From NCBI GenBank assembly GCA_963820375.1, contig CAWFZX010000004.1:143876-207875 (forward strand): a DNA stretch of 64,000 nucleotides. The letters are read 5' to 3'. Positions 9,160 through 18,119 of this stretch are shown here, in pieces. Within the stretch, counting starts at the first letter, position 1; each line of letters opens with the position of its first letter. Both the position numbers and the translations under genes were made by a program. The DNA is from AWTP1-13 sp963820375. Lineage in GTDB: Bacteria > Pseudomonadota > Alphaproteobacteria > Rhizobiales > Hyphomicrobiaceae. Under the pieces are notes generated by a model. That model did not search any database, was not told the origin of the DNA, and saw nothing but the letters and a program-made list of their open reading frames with translations.

Positions 9160-10785
9160 ATGCAAAAAATGCCGACCGACATTGATCTGCAGATCATGTG
9201 GAACCGCCTGCTCGCGGTGGTCGAGGAGCAGGCGCAAACCCTGCTTCGCACCGCCTTCTCGTCGATTGTGCGCGAGGCGGGGGACCTCTCAGCCGGCATT
9301 TTCGACGCCCAGGGGCGCATGCTGGCGCAGGCCGTCACCGGCACTCCAGGCCATGTCAATTCAATGGCCGAATCGGTGAAACATTTCATTGGCCACTTCG
9401 GCTTGGAGAACATGAAGGCGGGCGATGCCTACATTACCAACGATCCTTGGATGGGCACCGGCCACCTCAATGACTTCGTCATCACCACGCCCTGCTTTTA
9501 TCAGGGGCGGCTAATTGGCCTGTTTTGCTGTACCTCGCATCTCATGGACATCGGCGGCATCGGCTTCGGGCCCGACGGCACCGACGTCTTCATGGAAGGG
9601 CTCTACATTCCCTTCCTGAAGATCCTCGAGGAAGGCAAGGTCAACGAAACCTTGATGGCGATGATCCGCGCCAACACGCGCCAGCCGATCGACACCGTGG
9701 GCGACGTCTATTCGCTGGCCGCGTGCAATGATGTTGGCTGCCAGCGCCTGGTCGAGATGATGCAGGAATTCAAGCTCGACACCCTCGACGTCCTGGCCGA
9801 GCACATTTGTGCGAAAAGCCGCCAGGCGGTGCTGGCTGAAATCGCTGCCCTGCCCAGGGGCACCTGGTCGAATAGCATGACGACCGATGGTTTCGACGGC
9901 CCCATTACGCTCCGCGCCACCACGACAATCAAGCACGACGGCATTCACGTGGACTACGCGGGGAGCGATCCCCAGACACGCCGCGGCATCAATGTTCCGC
10001 TCGCTTACACCACGGCCTACACCGTGTTCGGGCTTGGCTGTATCGTCGCCAGCAAGATTCCGAACAATGCCGGATCGCTGTCGCCGCTTACCGTATCGGC
10101 GCCGCCAGGCACGATTCTCAACGCTGCCAAACCGGCGGCGGTGTGCATCCGCCACGTGATCGGCCAGATGCTGCCCGACGTGGTATTTGGCTGCTTGGCC
10201 CAGGCCATTCCCGATCGCGTTCCCGCCGAGGGGACCTCATGTCTGTGGAACCTGATCGTCCGCGGGTCGCTGCCCGGTCGGCGCGGTGGTAACTATGCCT
10301 TTAGCATGGCCATCACCTCCAATGGCGGAACGGGTGCGCGGCCCCAGGCCGATGGCCTATCCGCCACCGCCTATCCCTCCGGCGTCAAAGGCACCCCGAT
10401 CGAGATCGCCGAAGCCATTACGCCGCTGATATTCTGGAAAAAAGAGTTACGCCCGGGTTCCGGCGGCGCCGGTCGCATGCGCGGCGGCCTCGGCCAGATT
10501 ATCGAAATCGAAAGCGGCATCGGCGAGCCCTTCGAGCTGCTGGCAGCCTTCGACCGCATCGACTTCCCGCCGCGCGGTCGTGCCGGTGGGGAGCCCGGTG
10601 CAGCGGGCGCCGTGGCCATCAAAGGCGGCCGCAAGCTGAAGGGCAAAGGCACACAAATGGTGGCGGCTGGCGAACGTCTTTTGGTGATGACGCCCGGCGG
10701 CGGCGGCTTGGGCTCGGCGCAAGCGCGCGATCCCATGCTGGTGGCGACCGATCTGCGCGAAGAACGCCTGTCGAAATCAGGCTGA
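9160..10785 (+). CDS. hyuB: Hydantoinase/5-oxoprolinase family subunit B
   Basis: A 541-aa partner of the upstream A subunit. Recognisable family blocks are SSIVREAGDLSAGIFDAQGR, GDAYITNDPWMGTGHLNDFV (metal-binding Asp/His region), CTSHLMDIGG, and a C-terminal TPGGGGLG ending of the OplB/HyuB type. A GAGGAGCGG ribosome-binding site precedes ATG 9160. With subunit A it should form the A2B2-type enzyme that opens a lactam, hydantoin or similar ring. The following amidase suggests that amide products are hydrolysed next. Length is normal for B subunits. Confidence 0.88.
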   Translation: MQKMPTDIDLQIMWNRLLAVVEEQAQTLLRTAFSSIVREAGDLSAGIFDAQGRMLAQAVTGTPGHVNSMAESVKHFIGHFGLENMKAGDAYITNDPWMGTGHLNDFVITTPCFYQGRLIGLFCCTSHLMDIGGIGFGPDGTDVFMEGLYIPFLKILEEGKVNETLMAMIRANTRQPIDTVGDVYSLAACNDVGCQRLVEMMQEFKLDTLDVLAEHICAKSRQAVLAEIAALPRGTWSNSMTTDGFDGPITLRATTTIKHDGIHVDYAGSDPQTRRGINVPLAYTTAYTVFGLGCIVASKIPNNAGSLSPLTVSAPPGTILNAAKPAAVCIRHVIGQMLPDVVFGCLAQAIPDRVPAEGTSCLWNLIVRGSLPGRRGGNYAFSMAITSNGGTGARPQADGLSATAYPSGVKGTPIEIAEAITPLIFWKKELRPGSGGAGRMRGGLGQIIEIESGIGEPFELLAAFDRIDFPPRGRAGGEPGAAGAVAIKGGRKLKGKGTQMVAAGERLLVMTPGGGGLGSAQARDPMLVATDLREERLSKSG

Positions 10786-10867
10786 CTAAGGACCTATCGG
10801 CCTTGCCGAGGCGCGCCACGGGTTGCACGCTGCGGCACTAGGATCGATGGCCCGGAGGGAGCTGGCT

Positions 10868-12289
10868 ATGCGTTTTGACGAATACCGCAAGCAGGACGCA
10901 ACGGCGCTGGCGGGCCTTATTGCCAAAGGCGAGCTCGACGCCAAATCCGTGCTCGAGGTTGCGATCGCCCGGGCGGAGCAGGTCAATCCGGCGATTAACG
11001 CCATCGTTCACAAGCAGTACGATCAGGCGCGCAAGGTCGTCGCGACCGGACTGCTGGCGGGACCGCTCGCGGGCGTGCCCTTTCTCATCAAGGACCTGGG
11101 CTACTTTGAAAAAGGCGAACCGGCGACCTACGGCAGCCGGCTCTACGCCAACTTTGTCGCCGACCACGACAGCGCCTATGTCAGGCGCTGCAAGAAAGCC
11201 GGTCTGGTGTTCATGGGCCGCAGCTCAAGTCCGGAATTTGGCCTGAGTCCCAACACCGAGCCGCGCCTTTACGGCTCCTGCAAGAACCCCTGGAATCTTG
11301 CCCACTCCGCGGGCGGCTCTTCGGGCGGTGCGGCGGCGGCGGTGATTGCCGGCGTCCTGCCGATGGCCCACGCTACCGACGGCGGGGGCTCGATCCGCAT
11401 CCCCGCCGCGCAATGCGGCCTGTTTGGCCTCAAGCCCTCACGCGGTCGCATCTCGATGGCGCCGGATGCAGGTGAAGGTTGGGGCGGCATGTCGGTCGGT
11501 CATGTGGTAAGCCGCAGCGTGCGGGATTCTGCGCGCCTGCTCGATTGCACGGCCGGCTACGAACCGGGCGATCCCTATACGGCGCCACCGCCAGCTGGGT
11601 CTTTTGTCGAAGCGATCGGCCGGCCGCCGCGCAAGCTCAAAGTCGCGGTGATGCACACGGACCATCGCGGCGTCAAACTGCATGCTGAGTGTCTGCAGGC
11701 GGTGCAGGGAGCAGCCAAGCTGTGTCAGAGTCTAGGCCACATCGTCGAAGAGGCTGACCCTGGGATCGATCTGGTGGCACTGCGCCGACGCACCTCGGCC
11801 ATCGCCGCCGCCAACAGCGCGCGTACCCTCCGCTTGCGCTGGCTTTCCCTGGGCCGCGAGCCCAATCCGAACGAAGTTGAAGCGGCGACGTGGCAGGCCT
11901 ACAATTATGGAACCAAAGTTACCGGCATCGAGTATGTCGAGGCCATCGCTGCCACGCACGCGGCCGGGCGCAAAATGGCGGCCTTTCTCGAGAACTATGA
12001 TGTGATTTTATCGACGGTCGTGGGCGGGCCGCCACCGCCACTTGGTTATTTCGACATGAACGGCGACGTGGCGACGTTCACCGAGCGTGTCACCGAATAC
12101 TTGGGTGTGACGCCGGTTCACAACGCCACCGGCACGCCGGCGATGAGCGTGCCGCTGCACTGGACGGTGGACGGGCTGCCGGTGGGGGTGCACTTCGCCG
12201 GTCGCTATGGTGAGGAAAGCACGTTGCTGCAACTCGCCGCCCAGCTGGAGACGGCGCAACCTTGGTTCGATCGTGTACCGACGCTGTGA
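10868..12289 (+). CDS. Amidase-signature hydrolase
   Basis: A 473-aa amidase-signature enzyme. The Ser-cisSer-Lys machinery is visible: lysine in GVPFLIKDLG (about residue 77), the glycine/serine loop AGGSSGGAAAA (about residues 150-160) and the acyl-accepting serine in DGGGSIRIPA. ATG 10868 follows a GGAGGGAG site; the upstream in-frame extension lacks one. These enzymes hydrolyse carboxylic amides to acid and ammonia; GatA is a relative, but no gatB or gatC is adjacent, so a catabolic role with hyuAB is more likely. It is cytoplasmic, with no signal peptide. The gene lies 82 bases after hyuB. Confidence 0.85.
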   Translation: MRFDEYRKQDATALAGLIAKGELDAKSVLEVAIARAEQVNPAINAIVHKQYDQARKVVATGLLAGPLAGVPFLIKDLGYFEKGEPATYGSRLYANFVADHDSAYVRRCKKAGLVFMGRSSSPEFGLSPNTEPRLYGSCKNPWNLAHSAGGSSGGAAAAVIAGVLPMAHATDGGGSIRIPAAQCGLFGLKPSRGRISMAPDAGEGWGGMSVGHVVSRSVRDSARLLDCTAGYEPGDPYTAPPPAGSFVEAIGRPPRKLKVAVMHTDHRGVKLHAECLQAVQGAAKLCQSLGHIVEEADPGIDLVALRRRTSAIAAANSARTLRLRWLSLGREPNPNEVEAATWQAYNYGTKVTGIEYVEAIAATHAAGRKMAAFLENYDVILSTVVGGPPPPLGYFDMNGDVATFTERVTEYLGVTPVHNATGTPAMSVPLHWTVDGLPVGVHFAGRYGEESTLLQLAAQLETAQPWFDRVPTL

Positions 12290-12378
12290 GCCTTCTGACA
12301 GCCTCGCTCTCGACGGTTTGAGTTTTGCACGAATGCGATCGCTTGCGGACCTGAAAGATCGCAACGCGAAGGAGCGCC

Positions 12379-14685
12379 ATGGACAGGATCACCCAGCGCA
12401 TCGCCTCTGAACTTGGCGTTGCCGTCGGCCAGGTCGCCGCCGCTGCCACCCTGATGGGTGAGGGCGCGACGGTGCCTTTTATCGCACGCTACCGCAAGGA
12501 AAAGACCGGCGGTCTGGACGACACGCAGCTACGCACGTTGGAGGCGCGGCTCGGCTATCTGCGCGAGTTGGAGGAACGTCGCCTCACGGTGCTGAGGTCG
12601 ATCGAGGGGCAGGGCAAGTTGACGCCCGAATTGGCAGGCTTGATCAATACGGTGCAAAGCAAGGTCGAGCTCGAGGATCTGTACGCGCCCTATCGGCCGA
12701 AACGGCGCAGCAAGGCGCAGCAGGCGCGCGCGGCCGGTCTTGAACCTCTGGCCGATGCGCTGTTGAGGAATCCCGCACTCGATCCCATGACCGAAGCCAG
12801 TAAATTCGTCGATGCCGCTAAAGCCGTGGCCGACGCTAGGGCCGCCCTCGATGGCGCGCGCCAGATCCTGATCGAGCGCATCGGCGAGACCTCGAAACTC
12901 GTCGGCGATCTGCGCGAATGGCAGTGGACGGAAGGTGTGCTTGCTGCAAAGGTGACGAAGGGCAAAGACGCAGAAGGCGCCAAGTACTCTGACTATTTTG
13001 ATTTCAACCAGAAGATCAAAGACCTGCCCTCGCATCGCGCTCTGGCGCTGCTGCGCGGCCATAACGAAGGCATTCTCAGCCTGGCTCTGGACGTGCCGCA
13101 TGACGAGGCCCAGCCACACCCAGCGGAAGGCAAGATCCGGCTGGCCTTCGGCATTGCCGAGCGTGGCCGGCCGGCCGACAAATGGCTGCTGGAGACCGTG
13201 CGACAGGCTTGGCGATCTAGGCTCGCCGGTACTCTGCAAACCGACCTGCTGACGCAACTCAAGGAGCGGGCGGATGCCCAGGCCATCTCGGTCTTCTCGG
13301 CAAATCTCAAGGATCTATTGCTGGCAGCACCTGCCGGTGCGCGCGTCACCATGGGCCTTGACCCCGGTTTCCGAACGGGCGTTAAGGTGGCGGTGGTGGA
13401 TGCGACTGGCAGGCTTGCTGCCACCGACACGATCTACCCACATGAGCCCAGGAACGATTGGCGCGGCGCCCTTGCCACGTTGGCGACGCTCTGCCTCAAG
13501 CACAAGGTACAGCTCATCAGCGTCGGCAACGGCACGGCGAGCCGCGAGACCGATAAACTGGCGGCTGAATTGATCGCCAAGATGCCGGACTTGAAGCTCA
13601 CCAAGGTGATGGTGTCGGAAGCGGGTGCTTCGGTTTATTCGGCCTCGGAGCTGGCTGCCAAGGAGTTTTCAGATCTTGATGTTAGCCTGCGCGGCGCCGT
13701 GTCGATCGCGCGCCGCCTGCAGGACCCGCTGGCGGAACTGGTCAAGATCGAGCCGAAAGCGATCGGCGTTGGCCAGTACCAGCACGATGTCGACCAGACG
13801 CGGCTCGCCCAGTCGTTGGACGCGGTGGTGGAGGACTGCGTTAACCGGGTCGGGGTAGACGTCAACATGGCGTCCGCCGCGTTGTTGGCGCGCGTATCTG
13901 GGCTCAATCAGTCGCTGGCAGGCAACATCGTTGCCTTCCGCGACGAGCACGGAGCCTTCAAGACCCGAACCTCCCTCAAGAAAGTGCCGCGACTTGGCCC
14001 TAAAGCCTTCGAACAGGCCGCGGGCTTCTTGCGCATCAACAATGCCAAAAACCCGCTTGATGCTTCGGCCGTGCATCCCGAGGCTTATCCTCTGGTCGAA
14101 AGGATTGCGGCAGCCAGCAGGCGGTCGCTGCAGTCATTGATCGGTGATGGCCCCTTCCTCAAATCGCTGCGGCCTGCCGCATTCGCCGACGCCGATTTTG
14201 GCATTCCGACGGTGACCGATGTGCTGCAGGAGCTGGAGAAGCCGGGCCGCGATCCTCGGCCAGAGTTCAGGACGGCGACCTTTGCTGAAGGTGTTGAAAA
14301 GATCTCTGACCTCAAGCCGGGCATGCAGCTCGAAGGTGTCGTCACCAACGTCACGGCTTTCGGCGCGTTTGTCGACGTTGGTGTGCATCAGGACGGATTG
14401 GTGCACATTTCCGAGCTCTCGGACCGCTTCGTGAAAGATCCGCGCGAGGTGGTGAAGGCGGGCGATGTCGTGAAGGTGCGCATAAAGAGCATCGATGCTG
14501 CGCGCAAACGTATCGGCTTGACGATGAAATCGGGTACCATCGAGCCGGCGAGGGCGGTCGGGCAGCACTCCGGGCAAGCCGGTTCGGGCATGCGAAGCCC
14601 CGCCGCCTCGGTGCGCGGCCCCACCCAAGCGCCGCAGGAGAATGCCTTTGCGGCCGCGCTGCGCCGGGCACAAAAACAGAAATAA
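12379..14685 (+). CDS. tex: Tex family S1 RNA-binding transcription accessory protein
   Basis: A 768-aa protein, the usual Tex length. The N-terminal helical Tex domain occupies about residues 1-200 (GEGATVPFIARYRKEKTGGL). The YqgF/RNase H-like domain begins near residue 325 (MGLDPGFRTGVKVAVVD). A helix-hairpin-helix region with NMASAALLARVSGL lies near 500. The S1 domain spans about 645-715 (GVVTNVTAFGAFVDVGVHQD). The tail is low in complexity and basic. Tex binds nucleic acid and acts in transcription and stress responses. A typical GAAGGAGC site precedes the ATG. Confidence 0.95.
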   Translation: MDRITQRIASELGVAVGQVAAAATLMGEGATVPFIARYRKEKTGGLDDTQLRTLEARLGYLRELEERRLTVLRSIEGQGKLTPELAGLINTVQSKVELEDLYAPYRPKRRSKAQQARAAGLEPLADALLRNPALDPMTEASKFVDAAKAVADARAALDGARQILIERIGETSKLVGDLREWQWTEGVLAAKVTKGKDAEGAKYSDYFDFNQKIKDLPSHRALALLRGHNEGILSLALDVPHDEAQPHPAEGKIRLAFGIAERGRPADKWLLETVRQAWRSRLAGTLQTDLLTQLKERADAQAISVFSANLKDLLLAAPAGARVTMGLDPGFRTGVKVAVVDATGRLAATDTIYPHEPRNDWRGALATLATLCLKHKVQLISVGNGTASRETDKLAAELIAKMPDLKLTKVMVSEAGASVYSASELAAKEFSDLDVSLRGAVSIARRLQDPLAELVKIEPKAIGVGQYQHDVDQTRLAQSLDAVVEDCVNRVGVDVNMASAALLARVSGLNQSLAGNIVAFRDEHGAFKTRTSLKKVPRLGPKAFEQAAGFLRINNAKNPLDASAVHPEAYPLVERIAAASRRSLQSLIGDGPFLKSLRPAAFADADFGIPTVTDVLQELEKPGRDPRPEFRTATFAEGVEKISDLKPGMQLEGVVTNVTAFGAFVDVGVHQDGLVHISELSDRFVKDPREVVKAGDVVKVRIKSIDAARKRIGLTMKSGTIEPARAVGQHSGQAGSGMRSPAASVRGPTQAPQENAFAAALRRAQKQK

Positions 14686-14724
14686 CTCGGCCAGTTCGTC
14701 TGCTATCGCTGGAGGAGAACAGCC

Positions 14725-15765
14725 ATGAAGCTTGGAATACTCGTGCGCTACGCCGGCGAGGCTGGTGGGCCGCGCATGGATCATGTGCTGGAGGCCGAGC
14801 GTCTTGGCTACAACTCGGTGTGGGCCGGTGAATCTTACGGTACGGATGCGGTGACGCCAATTGCTTGGTTGCTGGCGCGTACCACGACGATAAAGGCCGG
14901 CACCGGCATCATGCAGATGTCGGCGCGCACACCAACGTGCGCGGCCATGACGGCGGCAACCTTGCAGGCCATGTCGCAAAACCGCTTTCTGCTCGGCATT
15001 GGTCCGTCAGGGCCGCAGGTGATCGAGGGATGGCACGGCATGCCGTATGGCAAGCCACTCACGCGCACGCGCGAATACATTGCCGTGGTACGCAAAGCCT
15101 TTGCCCGCGAGGCACCGCTGCAGCACCACGGAGAGCACTACCAAATTCCCTACCGCGGTCCCGGTGCGACCGGTCTCGGCAAGCCGCTGAAGAGCATCCT
15201 GCATCCAAACCCAAGCCTCAAGATCTACACGGCTGCCATCTCGCCCGCCGGCCTCAAGACCGCCGGCGAGGTCGCCGACGGCGTGCAGCCGATTTTCATG
15301 AGCCCCGAGCGTACCGACCTCGTTAGTGAGCATGTGCTTGCCGGCATGGCGGCAGCTGGGGGCGGCAAGTCACTCGCCGATTTTGACATTGCACCATTCG
15401 TGCGCGTGGCGATGGGGAGCGACCTTGCTGCCTGCCGTGACAGGATCAGGCCGGAAATGGCCCTCTATATCGGCGGCATGGGCGCGCGCAGCAAGAATTT
15501 CTACAACGATCTCGCCAAGCGCATGGGGTACGAAGACGCTGCGATCCAAATCCAGAATGCCTTCCTCGCCGGCCGCCGCCAGGAAGCCGCCGCTGCAGTA
15601 CCCGACGCCTTGATCGACGAGACGGCATTGGTTGGGCCGCCTGAGCGCATCAAAGATCGGCTCAAAGCCTGGCAGCAGGGGGCGAAGGATCACAAGATTG
15701 GTACCATGCTGCTTGGCGGTGCCAGCACCGAAGCGCTACGCGTCATTGCCGAAGCCGTGCTCTGA
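14725..15765 (+). CDS. Luciferase-like (LLM class) flavin/F420-type oxidoreductase
   Basis: A 346-aa protein with the bacterial-luciferase TIM-barrel pattern: MKLGILVRYAGEAGG start, ERLGYNSVWAGESYGTDA, FLLGIGPSGPQVIEGWHG and a C-terminal ALVGPPERIKDRLKAWQ element. The family includes FMN-dependent monooxygenases and F420-dependent reductases; in an alphaproteobacterium FMN or F420 are both possible. A strong GGAGGAG site lies upstream of the ATG. Its position after the catabolic genes suggests, but does not prove, a role in the same oxidative pathway. A strong terminator follows. Confidence 0.85.
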   Translation: MKLGILVRYAGEAGGPRMDHVLEAERLGYNSVWAGESYGTDAVTPIAWLLARTTTIKAGTGIMQMSARTPTCAAMTAATLQAMSQNRFLLGIGPSGPQVIEGWHGMPYGKPLTRTREYIAVVRKAFAREAPLQHHGEHYQIPYRGPGATGLGKPLKSILHPNPSLKIYTAAISPAGLKTAGEVADGVQPIFMSPERTDLVSEHVLAGMAAAGGGKSLADFDIAPFVRVAMGSDLAACRDRIRPEMALYIGGMGARSKNFYNDLAKRMGYEDAAIQIQNAFLAGRRQEAAAAVPDALIDETALVGPPERIKDRLKAWQQGAKDHKIGTMLLGGASTEALRVIAEAVL

Positions 15766-15802
15766 AGGCCGGCCCGGACGCAGTCAGACAGGCTCCTGCG
15801 GG

Positions 15803-15832
15803 ACCCGGGCGCGCGCGTGCCCGGGTTTTCTC
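15803..15832 (+). terminator. Rho-independent terminator after the LLM gene
   Basis: An 8-bp stem (ACCCGGGC at 15803-15810 with GCCCGGGT at 15819-15826) closes an 8-base loop and runs into TTTTCTCG. It lies 37 bases past the stop codon and probably ends the tex-LLM transcript. Confidence 0.8.
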
Positions 15833-16384
15833 GTGCCATCCTTGTGATGGTGCTGGTCAAGTCATGTGAAGGCAGCGGTCCTCGCCGCTAATCACCGCTG
15901 CCTTCACTGCCAGCCAAACGTATGGAGAGACAACATGGCTCTCTGTGTCCTGCCCCGATAGTGCTCTAACTGGCTACCCCTGTTAGAGAAGCCGAACAGG
16001 GGTGGCCCTACCGAGGCCTCTCTCGGCGTGCCATGCCGTACTGAAGCGCATCGCCAATTTGGACAACGCATCAGCGTTGGCAGCCTGCGCCCAGGCCGGT
16101 CCGTCGTCGATCGGTGCGAGGGTGTAGAGGGGCGCAAGAAACTAACTAGAAAAACAGCGCAAGTGGGACGCAAAGAGGCACAAGCTAGGCTTGTGGGCAA
16201 CAGGAGGCAAGCCGGGCCTGTCGCGTGCAGAGGGATTAAGCGCGGCACGTGTCCTTTGCCGATGCCGCCGCTTGTGTCAGGGAACACATTGCTGCCGCTC
16301 TGTGCTCAGGGAGCGATAGTGCCATAGAGCACCCCGCCCCTCGCCCATTGCGAGCCATGCGCGAGGTTGCGCTTAGCAAAGCGC
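15833..16384. other. Gene-free region with one strong hairpin
   Basis: I see no convincing coding frame; the longer open frames on both strands have no start site or family resemblance. A 12-pair hairpin (one G-T pair) is formed by 15973-15984 and 15995-16006, and a smaller one by CACAAGC at 16179-16185 with GCTTGTG at 16189-16195. Neither is followed by a T-run. Confidence 0.5.
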
Positions 16385-16717
16385 TCAGTTTCTGCCGCCC
16401 CCACCAGGATTACCAGCGCGATTTTCGCGTAGCATCTGCTCCCACCAACGCGATGTCCCGAAGGGCAATGCGTTGGCGTCGCGCTCGTAATACTCGCTGG
16501 TCCGGCGGCTCCGAGCTCGGCTTGTGCAATGCAGCCGCCCGTGACGGCGCCAACAGGAGCGGCCCGCCACCGACTGAACGCCGATGCTATGCGGGCTCGG
16601 AGCTTGGTTGGCAATTTGAGCGGCAGCGCTGTGCATTGGGGTCGCGTGCGAGGCGGTGGTCATGCCGCCGAATGCCAGGGCAACGACCAAGTGGAGGAGC
16701 CAAGACTTGAGATGCAC
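16385..16717 (-). CDS. Small exported protein with a cysteine pair
   Basis: A 110-aa protein starting at GTG 16717, chosen because TGGAGG lies seven bases upstream. It opens with a signal peptide (LKSWLLHLVVALAFGG core, likely cut after ASHA). The mature part has a CWRRHGRLHC cysteine pair and a C-terminal region rich in aromatic residues and glycine (GTSRWWEQMLREN, then GNPGGGGRN). I do not recognise a named family. The layout suggests a small periplasmic protein with one disulfide. Two copies of a 13-base repeat lie just upstream of the start. Confidence 0.6.
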   Translation of the reverse strand: MHLKSWLLHLVVALAFGGMTTASHATPMHSAAAQIANQAPSPHSIGVQSVAGRSCWRRHGRLHCTSRARSRRTSEYYERDANALPFGTSRWWEQMLRENRAGNPGGGGRN

Positions 16718-16742
16718 GGGGACGCCTCCAGACAATTGGTTG

Positions 16743-16773
16743 TGCAGTAGACCGATGGCATGCAGTAGACCGA
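16743..16773 (-). repeat. Tandem 13-base repeat upstream of the exported cysteine-pair gene
   Basis: TGCAGTAGACCGA occurs at 16743-16755 and 16761-16773, 18 bases apart. The pair sits 26-56 bases upstream of the GTG start of the divergent small exported gene, a position suited to an operator or promoter element. Function is inferred from position only. Confidence 0.5.
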
Positions 16774-17332
16774 GAGCACGCTAGCACTTTTTTCTTGCTT
16801 TAAGATCTCACATGGTCGTGACAGCCGAAGGCACGGCAGGGCCTGCAAGCACGATGCAGCCCGCCGCGCACGCAACACCATTCTTCGCATTGGCTGTGCG
16901 CCTGTACCAGCGATGACGCATCAAGCCGCGCACTTGGGAGTTGCTGAACCTGCGACTGGCGCGATCGTTCGCTCGCGCTGGCCTGCTCCTGCCTTCATTG
17001 TCGCATGCAGGATGCCTGCAAGAGCATCGCTGCTGACTGCGGGGCTGCGTTCGCCGCGATCGGGATCAGTGCGGTTGCCAAGTGCGATTGGCGGTGAACA
17101 GGCCACCATCGGCAAAGCCGATGTCGTAAACGAGGAACATCGCCAAGAGAGCTGCCGCCGCCAGTTTTACCTCGGTGCCGCGCAGCTTGGCGGCTGCCGC
17201 GAGCCCGGCGCTTGCGGACGCGCTCTTCGCATCCTTACCGGCGCTTCCCATGATCATTTGCGGTGGCCGAAAATCGTCTACGATCTGCTGGTCCTGATGA
17301 GTTTCGGGACCTGAAGCCACCGGAGGAACGCC
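16774..17332. other. Gene-poor region
   Basis: No gene here is well supported. The minus-strand frame 17066-17257 encodes a 63-residue peptide with one hydrophobic stretch (VKLAAAALLAMFLVYDIGF), but it lacks a ribosome-binding site. The plus-strand frame through 16913-17314 has unlikely composition. Confidence 0.4.
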
Positions 17333-17482
17333 ATGATCACCAGCGGCCGCAGTGAGCAAGGAGCTGCCGCCAAGACCGACGCTTGCCTTGCCGCGTCCAG
17401 CATGGCATCAAAGGCGCAAGGGGTTATCCGCGATTGCCCCGTGAGGCTGCGGCTGAAAGATCGCGTCCATACTCCCAACTAA
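17333..17482 (+). CDS. Possible 49-aa peptide upstream of rhodanese-ChrB
   Basis: ATG 17333 is preceded by CGGAGG at good spacing, and the frame ends at TAA 17480-17482, 13 bases before the rhodanese-ChrB start. The product is polar, with two cysteines (TDACLAASS and RDCPVRLRL), and resembles no family I know. The site and the tight spacing argue for translation; the length argues for caution. It could be a leader peptide for the next gene. Confidence 0.35.
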   Translation: MITSGRSEQGAAAKTDACLAASSMASKAQGVIRDCPVRLRLKDRVHTPN

Positions 17483-17495
17483 GGAGAAGGACGCC

Positions 17496-18119
17496 ATGCC
17501 CGCATCTACCGTCATCACTGTCCCACAACTGGCGCGACTGATCGGTCTGCCCAATTCTCCCACGGTCGTGGATGTGCGTCTTGGCGAGGACTATCGGGCT
17601 GATCGGAGATTGCTGCCGGGCTCCTCGCGCCGCGACTTCCTGGCGATCGGCACATGGGCGCCCGAATATCGGGCCAAGAACGTAATTGTCGTTTGCCAGC
17701 GCGGTCAAAAGCTCAGCGAAGGTACGGCCGCTTGGCTTCGGCATGAAGGCATCGACGCCCAGACGCTGGAAGGCGGCTTTGCAGCCTGGCGGAAGGCGGG
17801 CGAGCCTTTGCTGCGAACAGACAATCTGCCAGCTCATGACGACAAGGGACGTACGGTGTGGGTGACACGCCTCCGCCCAAAGGTCGATCGTATTGCCTGT
17901 CCCTGGCTGATCCGTCGCTTCATCGATCCCAACGCCGTGTTTCTGTTCGTGCCGCCCTCTGAGGTCACGGCCGTCGCCGGGCATTTCAGTGCCACTCCTT
18001 TCGATATCGAGAACGTGTTCTGGAGTCATCGTGGTGATACCTGCACCTTCGACACGATGCTTGAGGAATTTGGCCTCAGATCCGGCATAGGCCTGTACTT
18101 CGCCGGCACAATGCGATGA
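17496..18119 (+). CDS. Rhodanese-ChrB fusion, shortened at the C-terminus
   Basis: A 207-aa protein with a strong AAGGAG site. Residues 1-105 are a rhodanese domain with the catalytic cysteine in VVCQRGQKLSEG, though the loop differs from a standard CxxGxR. Residues about 120-195 match the ChrB C-terminal domain: VWVTRLRPKVDRIACPWLIR and FIDPNAVFLFVPPSEV. ChrB regulates or assists chromate resistance. Related fusions continue for some 70 residues past the EEFGL element; here the frame leaves the family pattern after it and stops within a dozen residues. No chrA transporter gene is nearby. It is probably a truncated or frameshifted copy. Confidence 0.7.
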   Translation: MPASTVITVPQLARLIGLPNSPTVVDVRLGEDYRADRRLLPGSSRRDFLAIGTWAPEYRAKNVIVVCQRGQKLSEGTAAWLRHEGIDAQTLEGGFAAWRKAGEPLLRTDNLPAHDDKGRTVWVTRLRPKVDRIACPWLIRRFIDPNAVFLFVPPSEVTAVAGHFSATPFDIENVFWSHRGDTCTFDTMLEEFGLRSGIGLYFAGTMR

